From M3007 sp964621185 (GTDB taxonomy: Bacteria > Bacteroidota > Bacteroidia > Chitinophagales > Saprospiraceae): 64,000 bases of DNA. Under the pieces are notes generated by a model. That model was not told where the DNA came from and did not search any database. It saw only the letters and a program-made list of their open reading frames with translations. The translations under genes were made by a program, and so were the position numbers. Shown here piece after piece: positions 61,826-64,000 of this stretch (its first letter is position 1; each line of letters opens with the position of its first letter). The stretch lies in assembly GCA_964621185.1 (NCBI GenBank), contig CAZULM010000023.1, positions 21,909 to 85,908 of the forward strand, read 5' to 3'.

Positions 61826-64000
61826 ATGCGGTCCCATATCCCGATCTGGCTGTTTGTAGCCTTGGGCCTGATGCATTCACCCGCAATGGCCCAATCCCCT
61901 TGTTTAACGGGCGTAATCAACGCCTACACCCCTGTGTTTGGCTTTGGCTGCGACAGCAGCAACCTGCAAGTGGGCAGTGCCGCAAGTTTTTCGGCGGGCG
62001 ACAAGGTCTTGCTGATTCAGATGCAAGTGCCGCAGGTGGACATTTCCAACACGCCCAGCTTTGGCAGCCTGTTGAACAGCGCCTGCATCGGCAACTACGA
62101 GTTCAACCGCATCCTCAGCATCAACGGGAACAATATCCAGTTGAAATTTGACCTGCTCCGGCCTTACGATATCAGCGGGAAACTGCAATTGGTCAGGGTG
62201 CCAGAATACGACTTCGCCACAGTTTGCGGTATCACTTGCCTGCCCTGGAACGGCAGTGTGGGCGGCGTTGTGGCCTTAGACGTAAAGAACCAATTGACCT
62301 TGAACGGCCATATCGACGCCAGTGGGAAAGGTTTCAGGGGCGGGGTCGTTGAGCCTAATTTCATCGACTGGTTTTTTGGCGAGCAGGAATATTACTACCC
62401 TCCGGTGAGCACTTTGGCGGCAGAAAAAGGCGCGGGGATCGTGTTGATCCCGGCAGACCGTTCGTTTGGCCGGGGCAGGGCCGGCAACGGCGGTGGTGGC
62501 GGCAACGCCCACAATGGCGGCGGCGGCGGCGGCGGCAACGCCGGGGCTGGCGGCGACGGGGGGCTGGAGATCACCAACTTGCCAGCAGCGCCTACACCGA
62601 ATACCAATGGGCTGGGGGGCACGGCCTATTTCAGCAACAACCCGAACAAAGTCTTGCTGGGCGGTGGCGGCGGTGCTGGCCATGCCAACGATACCAGAGG
62701 AAGTTCTGGCGGCGCTGGCGGCGGCATTGTATTTGTGACAGCCGGTACCATTATGACCAACAGTTTCCGGGTTTTGGCCAACGGCGTGGATGTATTTGGC
62801 GGCCAGGAGCAAAACGACGGTCAAGGCGGCGGGGGCGGCGGCGGATCAATCATGCTCGACATCGGACAGGTTGTCGGCTCCTTAGTGTGCGAGCTCAAGG
62901 GCGGCCGGGGCGGTTCCAACCCATACACTCCCGCTTTTCAACTCCACGGCCCTGGCGGCGGCGGCGGTGGCGGGAAGCTGTTGCTGGCACAAAACGCGCC
63001 CAATGTCATCGCCCAATTGCAGGGCGGTGTCAACGGACTGACCAGCCAAAACCTCACCAACGGCGCCTTGCCAGGTGGGCCTGGAACGATATTGGCGGGC
63101 ATTTCTGTATCAACGAGCCAATCGCTCGCGCATCCCGTTTCGAGCGATATGCTGCTTGCCGTGCAATCGCCCCAATGCGCCGGTTTGTCCAATGGCCAGG
63201 TCGGGGTGTATCAATCCAGTGCCCTTGCTTTCCAGATCAACGGCGGCCCCTGGCAAGCCGACAGCATTTTCGAGAACCTTGCACCGGGGGTTTATCAAAT
63301 CGGATTGCAATTTTCGGGAGGTTGCACCCTTGATACAAATGTGGTGGTACAAGCTGTGCCACCACTGGTGGACACACTGTTGGCGCTGACCCATGCCGAT
63401 TGCATCAGTGGCGGGCAGATCGTCGTGGGGGCTGTTTCGGGCAGCCCGCCCTTTGAATTTCAACTGGGCAATGGGGTTTGGGCAACATCCGGCATCTTTT
63501 CAAATCTGCCTGCCGGAAACCATGTTGTCACCATCCGCGACAGCAAGGGCTGTAGCCAATCTCAAAACTACAGCATCACAGCGCCACCTTTGTTGGTTGA
63601 TACTTTGTTGATGCTGGAAAATGCCACTTGCGTTGCAGGGGGCAGCCTCCTCGTGCAGGCCATTGCCGGGAGCCCGCCCTTCGCCTACAGCCTCAATGGC
63701 AGCGCCGCCCAGGCAAGCGGCAGCTTTGCGAACCTGCCCGCAGGGAGCTACACTGTGGCGATAACTGACGGTGCTGGTTGCAGCTTGAGCCATAGTTACA
63801 GCATCGAGCCGCCGCCAGTGCTGGCTGATACCCTGCTGATGTTGGAAAATGCAACCTGTGTGGCCGGAGGGAGCTTGGTCGTACAAGCCATTGCCGGGAG
63901 CCCGCCCTTCGCCTACAGCCTCAATGGCAGCGCCGCCCAGGCAAGCGGCAGCTTTGCGAACCTGCCCGCAGGGAGCTACACTGTGGCGATAACTGACGGT
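61826..64000 (+). CDS. SprB-like repeat adhesin with glycine-rich region, partial (725 codons, continues past window)
   Basis: The frame stays open from ATG 61826 to the last base. Signal peptide (MRSHIPIWLFVALGLMHSPAMA), a first domain of about 180 residues (AGDKVLLIQMQVPQVDIS, VGGVVALDVKNQL), glycine-rich segments (NGGGGGGGNAGAGG, DGQGGGGGGGSI, GPGGGGGGGKLL) between residues 210 and 400, and from about 440 tandem SprB-type repeats of 76 residues (CVAGGS, GSPPFAYSLNG, FANLPAGSYTVAITD, GCS.SHSYSI.PP). In Flavobacterium SprB repeats occur in a gliding-motility adhesin carried by T9SS. The C-terminal sorting domain would lie beyond the window. Confidence 0.85.
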   Translation, partial: MRSHIPIWLFVALGLMHSPAMAQSPCLTGVINAYTPVFGFGCDSSNLQVGSAASFSAGDKVLLIQMQVPQVDISNTPSFGSLLNSACIGNYEFNRILSINGNNIQLKFDLLRPYDISGKLQLVRVPEYDFATVCGITCLPWNGSVGGVVALDVKNQLTLNGHIDASGKGFRGGVVEPNFIDWFFGEQEYYYPPVSTLAAEKGAGIVLIPADRSFGRGRAGNGGGGGNAHNGGGGGGGNAGAGGDGGLEITNLPAAPTPNTNGLGGTAYFSNNPNKVLLGGGGGAGHANDTRGSSGGAGGGIVFVTAGTIMTNSFRVLANGVDVFGGQEQNDGQGGGGGGGSIMLDIGQVVGSLVCELKGGRGGSNPYTPAFQLHGPGGGGGGGKLLLAQNAPNVIAQLQGGVNGLTSQNLTNGALPGGPGTILAGISVSTSQSLAHPVSSDMLLAVQSPQCAGLSNGQVGVYQSSALAFQINGGPWQADSIFENLAPGVYQIGLQFSGGCTLDTNVVVQAVPPLVDTLLALTHADCISGGQIVVGAVSGSPPFEFQLGNGVWATSGIFSNLPAGNHVVTIRDSKGCSQSQNYSITAPPLLVDTLLMLENATCVAGGSLLVQAIAGSPPFAYSLNGSAAQASGSFANLPAGSYTVAITDGAGCSLSHSYSIEPPPVLADTLLMLENATCVAGGSLVVQAIAGSPPFAYSLNGSAAQASGSFANLPAGSYTVAITDG
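63147..64000. repeat. 228-bp tandem repeats inside the SprB-like gene
   Basis: Units begin near 63147, 63369, 63597 and 63825; the last two share at least 114 identical bases (63659-63772 and 63887-64000), up to the window end, while their 5' parts differ. Confidence 0.92.

Noticed and set aside
1..64000. tRNA, rRNA, insertion sequence or prophage genes
   Set aside because: None found by eye in the intergenic regions; no transposase, integrase or structural-RNA pattern stood out.

Overview
The window reads as a single chromosomal stretch of a Bacteroidota bacterium, most likely of the class Saprospiria or a close relative; the phylum is firm, the class is an inference. Supporting signs are several secreted proteins with C-terminal type IX secretion (T9SS) sorting domains, a SprB-like repeat adhesin, DUF2807 and DUF1573 proteins, a sensor kinase of the propeller/Y_Y_Y type, and the Bacteroidota -7 promoter motif TAnnTTTG just upstream of several starts (pyrF, yidD, the lysyl oxidase gene, topA, a Gfo/Idh/MocA gene). 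Base composition is moderately GC-rich, except for an AT-richer patch at about 12.4-14.9 kb. I see no rRNA, tRNA, CRISPR array, intact insertion sequence or prophage.

Layout. 0-11 kb is mostly housekeeping: pyrF, ribD, a DUF2807 protein, a DUF1573 protein, recF behind a 5'-nucleotidase-like lipoprotein, acetoacetyl-CoA synthetase, and a PolX/PHP protein whose polymerase active site looks lost. 11-16.6 kb holds small secreted fibronectin-like proteins and a T9SS cargo, with shared upstream elements. 16.7-25.6 kb has a large AsmA-like protein coupled to a spermidine synthase-fold protein, a TPR protein, gyrA and a GNAT acetyltransferase. 25.6-32.7 kb has a subtilase, then a small unknown protein, a divergent DyP-type peroxidase and a large sensor kinase, the last two overlapping by 4 bp. 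A 939-bp gap without genes follows. 33.6-39.8 kb carries a 1167-residue repeat protein and an exported S9 peptidase. 39.9-43.6 kb is a tight cluster of FAD-sorbitol-dehydrogenase-like small subunit, GMC oxidoreductase and a VioB/RebD-type ferritin-like protein, all without export signals.

43.6-51 kb contains an outer-membrane barrel protein, engB, a periplasmic-binding-protein-like lipoprotein, yidD, a decayed T9SS gene, a second DUF2807 protein and topA. 51-57.8 kb holds two tandem START-like proteins divergent from a secreted lysyl oxidase fused to dockerin-like, cohesin-like and T9SS domains, followed by a DUF1295 membrane enzyme, a truncated DUF4058 gene and a NamZ/DUF1343 protein. 57.9-61.7 kb has an exonuclease/GIY-YIG nuclease, a Gfo/Idh/MocA oxidoreductase and a PIF1-like helicase. 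The window ends inside a glycine-rich SprB-repeat adhesin.

The best candidates for undescribed biology are the lysyl oxidase fusion, the cytoplasmic GMC/ferritin-like cluster, and the DyP-like/sensor-kinase pair. Several families of short intergenic repeats (8-bp units placed just before start codons, a 21-bp tandem repeat, a 39-bp inverted repeat, and a palindrome shared by two decayed loci) form a second layer of structure.
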